The translations under genes were made by a program, and so were the position numbers. A stretch of 64,000 nt of DNA from NCBI GenBank assembly GCA_963732925.1, contig CAVTBJ010000011.1, positions 151,260 to 215,259 on the forward strand, written 5' to 3'. The stretch comes from DASZRZ01 sp963732925. Its GTDB lineage: Bacteria > Acidobacteriota > Terriglobia > Terriglobales > Acidobacteriaceae. Of the stretch, positions 55,521 through 64,000 are shown piece after piece; positions within the stretch are counted from its first letter, which is position 1; each line of letters opens with the position of its first letter. The notes beneath the pieces were generated by a model. The model had not been told where the DNA came from, did no database searches, and saw nothing but the letters and a program-made list of their open reading frames with translations.

Positions 55521-57146
55521 ATGGTCTTGCGCCCGGCTCATTTTGGCAGGAGATCCGCTCTCCCCCTGCTGCTCGCCGTCCTTCTTCTGTTTGCCGCTGC
55601 TGCCCCCGCCCAGAGCGCGCCCGAACCCGAACCGCAAAGCGCCCCCCAAGCCGCTCCACCTTCCGCGGAAGAACACCACATCAGTCCCGAGGAAGCCAAA
55701 GAGCTGCTGAACTCGGTGGATGAAGTCCTGAAGTTTGACAGCCAGAACACCGGCCTTCCCATCCGCCAGCAGGTCAAACGGGCCCTTGCCGGCAGGGAAC
55801 AGGTCGAGAACTACATCCAGAGCCGTCTTCGCGACGACCAGGACGCGGAACGCTTACGTAGCGCGGCCAGCGTGCTGAAGAAGTTCGGGCTCCTGCCCCG
55901 CGGCTTTAATCTCGAAAGCTTTCTCGTCAAGCTGATGGGCGAGCAGGTTGCGGGATACTACGACACGGACAGCAAAACCGTTTACCTGCTGAACTGGCTT
56001 CCCCCGGAAACCCAGCAGCCGGTGCTGGCGCACGAGCTGGTTCATGCCTTGCAGGACCAGAACTTCGGCATCGAACAGTGGATCCGCAAGGTCGACGTGC
56101 ACAACGGGAGCGCGGAGAAGCAGATCGCCTCCGACGAAGCCATGGCCGCACGCCACGCCGTAGTCGAAGGGCAGGCCATGGCCGCGATGGTGGACTTCCT
56201 GCTCACTCCCATCCATGGTTCTCTCGTCAACTCGCCGGTGATGGCGCAGGCCCTTGAACGCGGAATGCTGGAAGGCTCCGATTCCCCCGTCATGGGCCGC
56301 AGTCCGCTTTATCTCAAGCAGTTGCTGCTATTTCCTTATACCTATGGATTGAACTTTGAACGTGAGTTACTGGTACAAAAGGGAAAGGATGGTGCCTATC
56401 ACGACGTTTTCAAGCATCCTCCACAAGACACCCGCCAGATCATGCAGCCGGAAACCTACCTGGCGGGCGAGAAGTCGTCCGCCCTGCACGTGCCCAAATT
56501 CGACTCCCTGCTCGGCCCCGGCTACCAGCCCTTCGACGTGGGATCCATCGGCGAATTTGATGTTTCCGTCATGGTCCAGCAGTTCGGCTCCGCCGAAAGA
56601 TCTTCGTCCGAAAACCCGGAAAGCAATCACGGCGGACCGGCTTCAGCAACGAACCAAGCGAGAGCAACGAACGAAGCGAGGGTGAATCCTCGCGTCCGCC
56701 CCGCAGCCCAGCGAAGCGATGCGGAACAAGACCAGCCGCAGGGGAAGAATCCTCCTCCGCTCTGGACCCACTGGCGCGCCGGCTACTACTATGCCGCCCG
56801 CCTGAAAACCCCGGCGGACCCTCCGGCGGGAACCGAAGTCCCGGCATCGGATGTCGCGTTGGTCTTTGTCTCGCGCTGGGATACGTCGCAGGCCGCCGCC
56901 GATTTCGCGGCCATCTATCGTGCTTCCGTCCCAAAGCGCTACAGCGGAGTTTCCCGTGTACCCGCGGCCGCGGCGGATTGCACCGACTGCTCGAAATCAA
57001 CCGCCGCGGACACCATGGGAGCTTTCCAAACAAGCGAAGGGCCGGTTTCCATTGAGGTAAACAAGAAACTGGTGATTGCAATCGAAAGCTTCCAGCCCGC
57101 CGTCGCTGCAAAAATCCGCGCCGCAGTCCTGAAGGCAGGTCAATGA
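55521..57146 (+). CDS. Secreted predicted zinc metalloprotease (HELVH motif)
   Basis: A 541-residue exported protein; signal peptide LPLLLAVLLLFAAAAPAQS. The putative zinc site is LAHELVHALQDQ (HExxH) at about residue 173, with EGQAMAAMVDFLL downstream as a possible third ligand region. LMGEQVAGYYDTDSKTVYLL just before it is typical of these acidobacterial proteins. The C-terminal 170 residues include a low-complexity NQARATNEARVNPR patch and a later domain (SDVALVFVSRWDTSQAAADF). Cleavage activity is inferred from the motif only. Confidence 0.8.
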   Translation: MVLRPAHFGRRSALPLLLAVLLLFAAAAPAQSAPEPEPQSAPQAAPPSAEEHHISPEEAKELLNSVDEVLKFDSQNTGLPIRQQVKRALAGREQVENYIQSRLRDDQDAERLRSAASVLKKFGLLPRGFNLESFLVKLMGEQVAGYYDTDSKTVYLLNWLPPETQQPVLAHELVHALQDQNFGIEQWIRKVDVHNGSAEKQIASDEAMAARHAVVEGQAMAAMVDFLLTPIHGSLVNSPVMAQALERGMLEGSDSPVMGRSPLYLKQLLLFPYTYGLNFERELLVQKGKDGAYHDVFKHPPQDTRQIMQPETYLAGEKSSALHVPKFDSLLGPGYQPFDVGSIGEFDVSVMVQQFGSAERSSSENPESNHGGPASATNQARATNEARVNPRVRPAAQRSDAEQDQPQGKNPPPLWTHWRAGYYYAARLKTPADPPAGTEVPASDVALVFVSRWDTSQAAADFAAIYRASVPKRYSGVSRVPAAAADCTDCSKSTAADTMGAFQTSEGPVSIEVNKKLVIAIESFQPAVAAKIRAAVLKAGQ

Positions 57147-57251
57147 ATCCCTTCTTGTGTGGGGGAGGGTCTGTGATCCGTCCTTCGACAGACGATTGCG
57201 CCCAAAACAGCCTTGTGTTCTTCCGTGTCCTCCGTGGCTGACTGCCTTTTG

Positions 57252-57257
57252 TATAAT
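57252..57257 (+). promoter_or_regulatory. Possible -10 box upstream of the MTA phosphorylase gene
   Basis: A perfect TATAAT lies 33 bases before the TTG start. The spacing to the AGGAGAG ribosome site at 57277-57283 is plausible. No convincing -35 is seen. Confidence 0.4.
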
Positions 57258-57289
57258 CCAACGTTCGTTACTTCTCAGGAGAGCTTCTC

Positions 57290-58170
57290 TTGGCGCAAGC
57301 GGAAATCGGCATTATCGGCGGCAGCGGCCTTTACTCCATGCCGGGGCTGACGGAGACGCGCGAGGTCGCCCTCGAAACACCTTTCGGCGACGCCTTCGGA
57401 CGCCTATGTCCTCGGCACTCTGGAAGGCCGCAAGGTCGCCTTTCTGGCGCGGCACGGGCGCGGGCATCGCATCCTGCCCAGCGAGCTGAATTTTCGCGCC
57501 AACATCCACGGCTTCAAACAGCTCGGCGTCCAGCGCATCCTGTCGCTGTCCGCCGTCGGCTCGCTCAAGGAAGAGCACAAGCCCACCGACTTCGTTATTC
57601 CCGATCAGTTTTTCGACCGCACCTCCAAGCGCATTTCCACCTTCTTCGGGGACGGCGTCGTCGCCCACGTCGCCTTCGGCGATCCCGTATGCCCAGAGGT
57701 CGCGGATGCTATGGAAGCTGCCTGCCGCAAAGCAGGCGTGGTGGGCAAGCGCGGCGGCACCTATGTCTGCATGGAAGGACCGCAGTTTTCCACCCGCGCC
57801 GAGTCGAACCTCTACCGCAGCTGGGGCATGGACGTCATCGGCATGACCAATCTGCAGGAAGCCAAGCTGGCCCGCGAGGCGGAGATCTGCTACGCCACCG
57901 CTGCCATGGTCACCGACTACGACTGCTGGCATCCGGCGCACGATTCCGTTACCGTCGAGCAGATCGTTGCCGTACTGCAACCAGAACGCGGCCAACGCTT
58001 GCAACGTGGTCCGCCACGCCGTGGCCGCCATGCCGCGGGAGCAAAGTTGCAAGTGCGGCTCGGCGCTACAGTTCGCCATCCTGACCGACCCGCGAAAGAT
58101 TCCCGCGGAGACGCGCCGCCGCCTGCAACTGATTCTAGGAAAATATCTCGACCAGGAGACCAGCGCTTAA
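57290..58170 (+). CDS. mtnP: S-methyl-5'-thioadenosine phosphorylase, frameshifted
   Basis: Splits MTA into adenine and methylthioribose-1-phosphate in methionine salvage. TTG start at 57290 with AGGAGAG 6 bases upstream: IGIIGGSGLYSMPGL. The frame shifts near 57400; the new frame reads DAYVLGTLEGRKVAFLARHG, then GPQFSTRAESNLYRSWGMDV and IGMTNLQEAKLAREAEICYA. A second shift near 57980 restores NAANACNVVRHAVAAMP and the end YLDQETSA at 58170. Joined length about 293 residues. TAATG overlap with the next gene. Confidence 0.9.
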
Positions 58171-59104
58171 TGTCGTCGATTCTGGCAATCGGCACCGTCG
58201 CCTTCGACTCCATCAAGAGTTCCTACGGCCAGGTGGACAAGGTGTCTGGGCGGCTCCGCCACCTATTTCGCCCTCGCCGCCAGCTATTTCACAAAGGTTC
58301 GCGTCGTGGCCGTCGTGGGTGAAGACTTCACCGCCCGGCACGAGAACGTTCTTACCCAGCGCGGCATCGATCTCGCCGGCATCGAACACGCAAAAGGGAA
58401 GAGCTTCCACTGGGGCGGCGAGTACGGCGAAGACGTGAACAATCGCACGACGCCAATTCACCGCACCTGAACGTGTTCGAGCACTTCCAGCCCAAGGTCC
58501 CTGCGCAGTATGAGGATCCGGGTTTCTCTTCCTCGGCAACATGGATCCCGGACTGCAGGCCAGCGTGCGCCGCCAGCTGAACGGCGCGACGCCTGGTCGG
58601 CGGCGACACCATGAATTTCTGGATCGAGGGCAAGCGCGCCTGAACTCGTCCAGACGCTTAAGCTGCTGGACATCCTGCTCATCAACGACGGGGAAGCTAA
58701 AGCAACTTGCCGCCGAGCCCAGCCTGCCGCGCGCTGCGCGCAAGATTCTCGCCATGGGTCCCAAGGCCCTGGTGATCAAGCACGGCGAGTACGGAGCTAC
58801 CGTCTTCTTCCGCGAAGGCGCGTTCGGCATCGGCAGCCATCCCGTTCCGTGCCCCTGCGCTGCCCCTGGACGAAGTGCGCGATCCCACCGGCGCCGGCGA
58901 CTCCTTTGCCGGCGGCTTCATTGGCTACATCGCCTCGCAGGAGCGAGCTGAACCGCGAGGTGCTTCAAGCGCGCCATGTTTTACGGCGGCGTCATGGGAT
59001 CGTTTGCCGTCGAGCGCTTCGGTCCCGAACGGCTGTACGATCTGACCCGCGACGAGATCGAGGAGCGCTTCCAGATCTTCCGCGAACTCTCGCACCTGTC
59101 CTAG
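58170..59104 (+). CDS. PfkB-family carbohydrate kinase, heavily frameshifted
   Basis: ATG 58170 (overlapping the previous stop) reads SSILAIGTVAFDSIKSSYGQ. In later frames come GGSATYFALAASYFTKVRVV, VVGEDFTARHENVLTQRGI, FHWGGEYGEDVNNRTT, MNFWIEGKRA, LLINDGEAKQLAAEPSLPRA, GPKALVIKHGEYGATVFFRE and the C-terminal signature DPTGAGDSFAGGFIGYIAS with the catalytic Asp. It ends FRELSHLS at 59102-59104. At least five single-base shifts are needed, the densest in the window. Coupled to the MTA phosphorylase, so it may phosphorylate a salvage sugar or nucleoside; the substrate is unknown. Confidence 0.82.
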
Positions 59105-59157
59105 ACCGGTGTTTCTTGCCTGCGAATCCGGGGCAACCTTTTGTTAGTCTTGAGCGG

Positions 59158-60885
59158 ATGGCAATCGGTATCTCCACGCCCGTTTTGGTCCGCCGCGGCC
59201 GTTCCTTCTCCGGCCGCTCGGATTGGGACGCGGATCTTATACTGCTCGCTGTCCTGGCCTTTGTGGTCTCTGTTACGGCGGTGGTCTTCTTCTTCCGTCA
59301 CCAGGAAATTCTTCTCTACGGCGACGCCGTGGCGCACCTCAACATCGCGCGCCGGGTTTTTGACTCGCGTACTCCCGGACTCCTGCAGTTGGGGACAGGC
59401 TGGCTTCCCCTGCCGCACATCCTGATGGCCCCCATTCTTCTTTCCGACTGGGCCTGGCGCACCGGAATCGGCGGGGTCATTCCCTCCATGTTGAGCTATA
59501 TCCTGGCTACGCTGGCAATCTACCGGCTGGTGCGCCACGGTTTTGCCTTCATGGGAGGGCCCGCGCTCTCCGCCCGCATCGCCGCCTGGACTGCGGCGGT
59601 CATCTTCGCCGCCAATCCCAATCTGATTTATCTGCAGTCCACGCCCATGACCGAGCCCCTGGCTCTGGCAGCATTTCTCTGGGCCATGGTGTTCTTCGGC
59701 CAGTTCGTGGAGAACGCTTTACAGTACAGCGAGTTCGCTCCCGAGCCCGGCCTGCGCGACAGTTCTCATGCCGGAAACGCCCTGCGCCGCATGGCATGGT
59801 GTCTCGCAGCCTTCATGCTCATCCGCTACGACGGATGGTTTGCCACCGCTGCTTTTACCCTCGCCGCCGCCGTGGTCTTTGTCCTGGGAGCGCGCCGTCG
59901 CGGCCTCACCGCCACTCATTTCTTCACCCACTGGAAGTGGAGAGGGCCGCTCGTTCAGTACCTCCTTATCGTCGCCCTGGCTCCCACGCTGTGGCTGCTG
60001 CATAACGCCTACTACTACGACAACCCGCTGGAGTTCGCCACCGGACCCTACTCCGCCATGGGGTTGGAACAACGCTCGCTTCGGTCGGGTGAGCCGCACC
60101 ATCCCGGATGGCATGCTCCAGCCACGGGCGCGCTGTATTTCCTGAAGTCCGCCAAGCTGAACCTGGGGGAGTGGCATCCATCGGGCGCCACATTTTTTCC
60201 CCTGGCAATTGCCGGCAGCGCCCTGGTGGTGATCTTTGCGCCCGTCCTGAGCTATTGGCTGCTGCTCTGGTTTCCCATCGTCTGCTATACGGCGTCCATC
60301 GCCTGGGGTGGAATTCCTATTTTCATGCCGCCCTGGTATCCATATTCCTACTACAACGTTCGCTACGGCATCGAACTCCTCCCCGCCGTCGCCGTTTTCG
60401 CCGCGGCCACGGTTTACTTCTCTCTGGGGCTGCTTCGGCATCGCCCGTGGCGGGTGGTAATTCCGGCGTTCACCGCGGCTCTGGTGCTGGCGTGCTATTC
60501 CCAGGCCTGGGCGTCCACGCCGGTTTCCCTGCGCGAGCCACAGCGCAATTCCGCCGTTCGGATAGTGCTGGAGCGCGGCCTGGCCAATCAGCTGCGGCAG
60601 CTTCCTTCCCACTCTACCCTGCTGATGTATACAGGCGAGTACGGACGCGCCCTCGAATTGGCAGGCATTCCATTTCGGCGCACCGTGAATGAAGGGAACC
60701 GCAAACAGTGGGCGTTGGCGATGGCTTCCCCGGCGCAAATGGCAGACTACGTGGTCGCCGCCGAAGGCGATGCCGTCAGTCAGGCGGTCGCCAGAAATGT
60801 TGGAAATCTGGAACCCGTGGCCTTCGTCAACAGTCCTCCCCAGGGCTCGGTCACCCTCTACCGTTCTCTGCTGGGGAGGCGCTGA
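59158..60885 (+). CDS. Polytopic membrane protein, GT-C/ArnT-like glycosyltransferase
   Basis: A 575-residue protein with about ten membrane helices. The first periplasmic loop carries ILLYGDAVAHLNIARRVFDS, where acidic residues are expected for GT-C enzymes using lipid-linked sugars, followed by NPNLIYLQSTPMTEPLALAA. The end is soluble (LERGLANQLRQLP ...). The start ATG 59158 is chosen; the frame stays open far upstream but overlaps the kinase gene. It resembles dolichyl-phosphate-mannose-protein or ArnT-like transferases; donor and acceptor are unknown. Confidence 0.75.
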   Translation: MAIGISTPVLVRRGRSFSGRSDWDADLILLAVLAFVVSVTAVVFFFRHQEILLYGDAVAHLNIARRVFDSRTPGLLQLGTGWLPLPHILMAPILLSDWAWRTGIGGVIPSMLSYILATLAIYRLVRHGFAFMGGPALSARIAAWTAAVIFAANPNLIYLQSTPMTEPLALAAFLWAMVFFGQFVENALQYSEFAPEPGLRDSSHAGNALRRMAWCLAAFMLIRYDGWFATAAFTLAAAVVFVLGARRRGLTATHFFTHWKWRGPLVQYLLIVALAPTLWLLHNAYYYDNPLEFATGPYSAMGLEQRSLRSGEPHHPGWHAPATGALYFLKSAKLNLGEWHPSGATFFPLAIAGSALVVIFAPVLSYWLLLWFPIVCYTASIAWGGIPIFMPPWYPYSYYNVRYGIELLPAVAVFAAATVYFSLGLLRHRPWRVVIPAFTAALVLACYSQAWASTPVSLREPQRNSAVRIVLERGLANQLRQLPSHSTLLMYTGEYGRALELAGIPFRRTVNEGNRKQWALAMASPAQMADYVVAAEGDAVSQAVARNVGNLEPVAFVNSPPQGSVTLYRSLLGRR

Positions 60886-61013
60886 AAGACGCGCGCTCCC
60901 TGGCTTTCGTAGCAGTTGGAAGTTTTCCCGACGGTTGAAAAGCCAACTGCGGGGACGGATTGCTTGCGTCCCGCGCGCCAAAGACAGGATTCACAGCCAA
61001 CATGGACCCGAAT

Positions 61014-61042
61014 TTGACCACTTGCAACCCGATTGCTATGAT
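61014..61042 (+). promoter_or_regulatory. Promoter of the tRNA-Met gene
   Basis: TTGACC (61014-61019), a 17-base spacer and TATGAT (61037-61042) form a good sigma-70-type promoter. The predicted start of transcription, about 61048-61050, coincides with the mature 5' end of the tRNA. Confidence 0.65.
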
Positions 61043-61047
61043 GACCC

Positions 61048-61124
<77 letters not shown>

Positions 61125-61125
61125 G

Positions 61126-62412
61126 TTAGGAAGAGCTCAGGCCCACAGTAGCCCACAGTTGGCTGGCCTCTTGGAAGCTCGCAGAGGCGCTGCTGCTGGT
61201 GGCGCCTTTTGTTTTCTCTCCCTGAACTCGGGATTGTCCTTTGAGCACCATTTGAACAACCTTGCTGTTGGCCTCGCGCTTGGACTCCATCAGGGCATTA
61301 CCATAAATGTCCATGGTGGTGGCCACCTGCGCGTGCCGCATCAGCTTCTGTTGGACTCCTATTGGCGCACCGCTTGCATCCAGAAGGTACCGGTAGGTGT
61401 GCCGGAAGTTGTGCCAGCCCAGAGAGGTGGCTTGCCCGTCCTGGAGCAGCTTTAACGCCGCTCCAGCTGGTTTTAAGTGTCGCTTCTGAATCTCGCTGGC
61501 GTAGAACGGCTGTCCAGTGTTTGGGCTTCTTGGAAACACCCAGCCCACGACGGCGACCGGGCATCGACTTCTCCAACTGAGCAACTGGCCGGCAAAGTCT
61601 GGGTCGAGGGGAAGTTCATCTTCGGAATACTCGGTCTTCACTCGGCTCACGCGTCCGTTGACCACTTTGCGTGCGACCCGCAGTGTCAGCCGTTCGAAGT
61701 CACAGTCCTCCCACCTGAGCGCCAGAATTTCGCTCGCCCGCAGCCCCGTACATGGGCGAGCAGCACCATGGTTCGTGAAGGTTCACACAAGCTCTCCCAG
61801 GACGGCAGGATCCATCGACTTGTGAGGTATGGAGGGCGCGCTCGCGTCGGCCGATTCCGGCGGATCTGACGCAGTCCCAGTTGGATCTGGAGTTCGATTA
61901 TTTCCCAAAGCATGGCTTTTTCGAAGAGCCGATGCATCAGAGCTTTGATTTTGGCTTTGTACTTGGGAGCAGCTGGTTTCTGTTTCAGCCACTCCTGAAC
62001 CGCGGCGGGTCGCACTTCCCGTACCGGAGTCTCGCCCCATCTCGGCCTGATATGCCCCTCCAGAATGCTGTTGTAGGCGCATGCCGTGGAGTACTGCAGA
62101 CCTTCAATGGTGCTGTTTCCCGTTACTTGCCGCCGAATCTGGTGCAAACTTTGACAAACCGATCAATGAGAGTTCCGAACGTGGGATCGATCACGGAGCC
62201 CGGGGATCTTTCGCGATTGATCTCCACAATGAAGCGTTCCAGCGCCCGCCAGCCAGGCATGAGCTTCTGACGGATACCGGACGGTCGGGAGATACCGATG
62301 TTTCATTCGGCCACCGTCCGCGTAGTCGCGAAAGCGGTACTCCCAAACGGTCGTGCCGTTGTCTTTCAATCGTTTTCGCAGGCTACCTCGCTGGTAGCGC
62401 TCGCTGCCGCAT
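61126..62412 (-). CDS. Tyrosine recombinase (phage/ICE-type integrase) next to the tRNA, frameshifted
   Basis: Catalyses site-specific recombination at the adjacent tRNA. The C-terminal domain has the box I Arg (GLRASEILALRWED, frame restored), box II HNFRHTY and the final HAQVATTMDIYGNAL with the nucleophile Tyr. The N-terminal SAM-like domain reads YSTACAYNSILEGHIRPRWG and EVRPAAVQEWLKQKP. The extreme N-terminus (SERYQRGSLRKRLKDNGTTV, then YRFRDYADG) resembles Arm-binding domains. Breaks near 62395, 62330, 62250, 62150, 61880 and 61745 divide it into pieces. The stop at 61126-61128 lies one base from the tRNA 3' end, a classic arrangement. Confidence 0.87.
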
Positions 62413-62695
62413 AAGCCTCAAGAATTCCTCCTTTTGGGCTTAACGCGGCGTGGCTTGGGTTGAGGTGGATGAGCTTAATGCGTATCCACTCGTCCAGACA
62501 GGAAGCGCGGAATCGCCAATACTTGCCAACCTTGATGGCTGGCAAGACCCCCTGCTGCGCCATCCTCTTCACGGTGTCTGAATGCAGTCGTAGTATTTCT
62601 GCTGCTTCAGGAAGCGTAAGGAGAGGCTCAAATTCATTATTTCTCTCCCGGTCGTTACTTGATTTTTCGGCTCGTACCCATTCGTTGCTTCCCAT
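62366..62695 (-). CDS. Excisionase-like MerR/HTH_17 DNA-binding protein
   Basis: A 109-residue protein with a winged helix-turn-helix: PLLTLPEAAEILRLHSDTVK, RMAQQGVLPAIKVGKYWRFR and LDEWIRIKL. The pattern is that of excisionase-family (HTH_17) proteins. Its end overlaps the start of the integrase by about 47 bases, so the two are probably coexpressed and control insertion versus excision. The C-terminal 30 residues are Ala/Ser-rich. Confidence 0.82.
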   Translation of the reverse strand: MGSNEWVRAEKSSNDRERNNEFEPLLTLPEAAEILRLHSDTVKRMAQQGVLPAIKVGKYWRFRASCLDEWIRIKLIHLNPSHAALSPKGGILEAYAAASATSEVACEND

Positions 62696-62700
62696 GCGAG

Positions 62701-63611
62701 TTAGTTCCTTTCCTGATCGTCGTGGATTTGGTGGTCACTCAAAATGTCGATAGACAACGCAACTCCAAAAAGAACCTCGGTCAATCGGCGTAGCCTGTTC
62801 GCATACTTCCGCAAGCCTTCCTGCGTACGCATTGGGTTGGTGGCTCCGATGTATATGGTTTTTTCGGAAATGAGGACAAACCAGGTGTCTCGAAAATACA
62901 AATCGTAGTCGTCTACGAGAGCCGTTCGGCCGAGCCGTGTGCTACAGAGATCGCTTTTTAGGCGTAAACGAAGATCCTGCCAAACATCTCCGGCACTGGA
63001 TGAAGTTCCCATACCCCCCTCGTGAGCGAGGGGGGCAGGGGGAGCTGTTCACTATGAGCTTCCAGATCAACTTCCGTAACAGTTCCCTGAATGTTGGGCG
63101 GTTGCTGGCCGCAGCCCTCCGTGCGATACACGGAAAGGGGAGCCTGCGCGGCCCTGCCTTCCCCATTGCGATCTTCTACTGTGGGCTGCGCGGGATGCGT
63201 AAGTTTTCCGGTGTCTAGAGTCAGGGTCGCAATCGCGATACGTTCGAAACCGAGCTCGGGAAATTGATAGTAGTTTGACGTTGTGCCCCCATCTGGTCGG
63301 GCACGCTCATAACGTTCCAGCACGCCTCTGCAAATGAGTGCGGATATAATTTCGCGAACCCGCCGCTTGCTTAATGAACTGTAACGGGCGATGGTCGTCA
63401 CCGAGGGCCAAGCTGCCCCCTTTTTCTCGTTGTGCTTATCTGCCAAAAACCAAAGCACAGCCCGTTCCTGGACGGAGATTGCTTGTGTTCCATGCGGACG
63501 CTTCCCATTTTTTCCGACCTCACAAAGACATGGTTGGGGCGTCTTTTCTAGCGATCGCACGTATTCGCACGCTATCCGACTCGCATAATGCCTCCTGTTG
63601 CCGATTGACAT
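62701..63611 (-). CDS. HTH/replication-initiation-like protein with DnaA-N-like C-terminal domain, frameshifted
   Basis: The N-terminal part has a winged HTH (QERAVLWFLADKHNEKKGAA, WPSVTTIARYSSLSKRRVRE, ISALICRGVLERY) like RepA/HTH_36 proteins. A frame break in the GGGGGG run near 63015 separates it from VWQDLRLRLKSDL, FRDTWFVLISEKTIYIGATN and KYANRLRRLTEVLFGVALSI, ending at 62701. That piece has the spacing of a DnaA N-terminal (DnaA_N) domain: W at the start, an F..TW loop, an IYI strand and a long helix. Joined length about 303 residues. The start is uncertain (ATG 63611 or upstream). Probable regulator or replication protein of the element. Confidence 0.6.
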
Positions 63612-63692
63612 CGCAATGTCAGAAAATTGAGAGCTTTGCTCCGCAATGCCGTTCCAACAGGTGGATGTTAATAGGCAGGAATTGAAAAGCGG

Positions 63693-63754
63693 GGTCACAC
63701 TGGAGGTCACAAGACCCGAGACTCTGCCTGCTAAAGGTCACATGCGAGGTCACA
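63693..63754. repeat. Paired GGTCACA repeats (iteron-like/operator)
   Basis: Four copies of GGTCACA start at 63693, 63705, 63736 and 63748. They form two 22-bp units with 12-bp internal spacing that differ only in the three bases after the first heptamer, and share GAGGTCACAAGA. The unit starts are 43 bases apart. They lie in the divergent intergenic region between the HTH/replication-like gene and the last plus-strand ORF, and the last copy is next to that ORF's start. Confidence 0.75.
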
Positions 63755-63756
63755 AG

Positions 63757-63957
63757 ATGCGGTATGTGTTACCAGTAGAGCTCGTATTCGAATCAGATAT
63801 CGAAGTTGAATACGCAGCGGTACAGAGAAGCGATGGCATATACCTCACTTATGTCATGAACGGGGAGGCGATTCCTCCACTCGTTTTCGATCCGTGGATG
63901 CTACGAGAAAAGTTTCTAAGACTTGAAACAGCACCCCAGTCTTCGCGCGATTTCTGA
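63757..63957 (+). CDS. Small hypothetical protein of the integrative element
   Basis: From ATG 63757 (GAGG 7 bases upstream) the 66-residue protein reads MRYVLPVELVFESDIEVEYA, AAVQRSDGIYLTYVMNG and VFDPWMLREKFLRLE. It is acidic/hydrophobic and has no recognised family. Starts further upstream (63646, 63742) would overlap the repeats. It is plausible but not proven to be coding. Confidence 0.5.
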   Translation: MRYVLPVELVFESDIEVEYAAVQRSDGIYLTYVMNGEAIPPLVFDPWMLREKFLRLETAPQSSRDF

Positions 63958-64000
63958 GTGAGTTCAAGGTGTCGCCCGGCTATCATCCCCAGCCCTGGAA

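Overview
The window looks like a chromosomal segment of a Gram-negative, high-GC, aerobic bacterium, most probably an acidobacterium (Acidobacteriota). This is inferred from gene content: a PEP-CTERM protein beside polysaccharide genes, a menaquinol-type cytochrome b/Rieske operon with a giant multiheme cytochrome, heme A synthesis genes, DUF1844 and YgfZ proteins, a 49-residue Lys/Arg-rich protein, and palindromic REP-like repeats. No rRNA is present. One tRNA gene is visible, an initiator-type tRNA-Met(CAT).

Layout. 1-9139: the 3' part of a polyketide-synthase gene cluster: the end of a reducing type I PKS, a TIGR04325-type methyltransferase, a close CmoA (carboxy-SAM synthase) homologue, another methyltransferase, a PaaK/CapK-like adenylating enzyme and a GNAT/FemAB-like acyltransferase, all on the plus strand. 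9294-14140: surface-polysaccharide genes (PEP-CTERM protein, low-molecular-weight tyrosine phosphatase, WecB, DegT aminotransferase, GT2). 14304-16740: phosphoesterase, small basic protein, an unusual HEAT/barrel-sandwich membrane protein and a damaged ORF. 16750-29821 (minus strand): a respiratory block with Rieske, cytochrome b6, cytochrome b C-terminal subunit, 8-heme cytochrome, cupredoxin-like lipoprotein, CtaA, CyoE, an ABC-2 exporter and a DUF420/CtaM-like protein, with ferrochelatase upstream. 30310-39264: housekeeping and hypothetical genes (isocitrate-type dehydrogenase, NrdR, flippase-like protein, lytic transglycosylase, HAD phosphatase, PQQ-type sugar dehydrogenase, VOC protein). 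39265-41667: REP-like repeats around a two-gene CBASS-type antiphage module (CD-NTase plus Cap15-like membrane effector). 41985-48924: OMP, MurA and a peptidoglycan-recycling locus (MurQ, a serine hydrolase, and a serine-hydrolase/NamZ fusion). 49075-60885: sigma-like/zinc-finger protein, ABC ATPase, RibF, metallo-beta-lactamase-fold hydrolase, DUF1844, YgfZ, metalloprotease, MTA phosphorylase, PfkB kinase and a polytopic glycosyltransferase-like protein. 61048-64000: a tRNA-Met gene whose 3' end abuts a tyrosine recombinase, followed by an excisionase, a replication/HTH-like gene and paired GGTCACA repeats: the edge of an integrative element.

Many conserved genes (nrdR, hemH, cytochrome b, Rieske, MTA phosphorylase, PfkB kinase and others) carry single-base frameshifts, several in G/C runs, while others (wecB, cyoE, murA, ribF, CBASS) are intact. 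I therefore read most breaks as sequence errors and give gene spans joined across them. The candidate systems of most interest are the carboxy-SAM-synthase-containing polyketide cluster, the compact CBASS module, the serine-hydrolase/NamZ fusion locus, and the tRNA-linked element with its repeat pairs.
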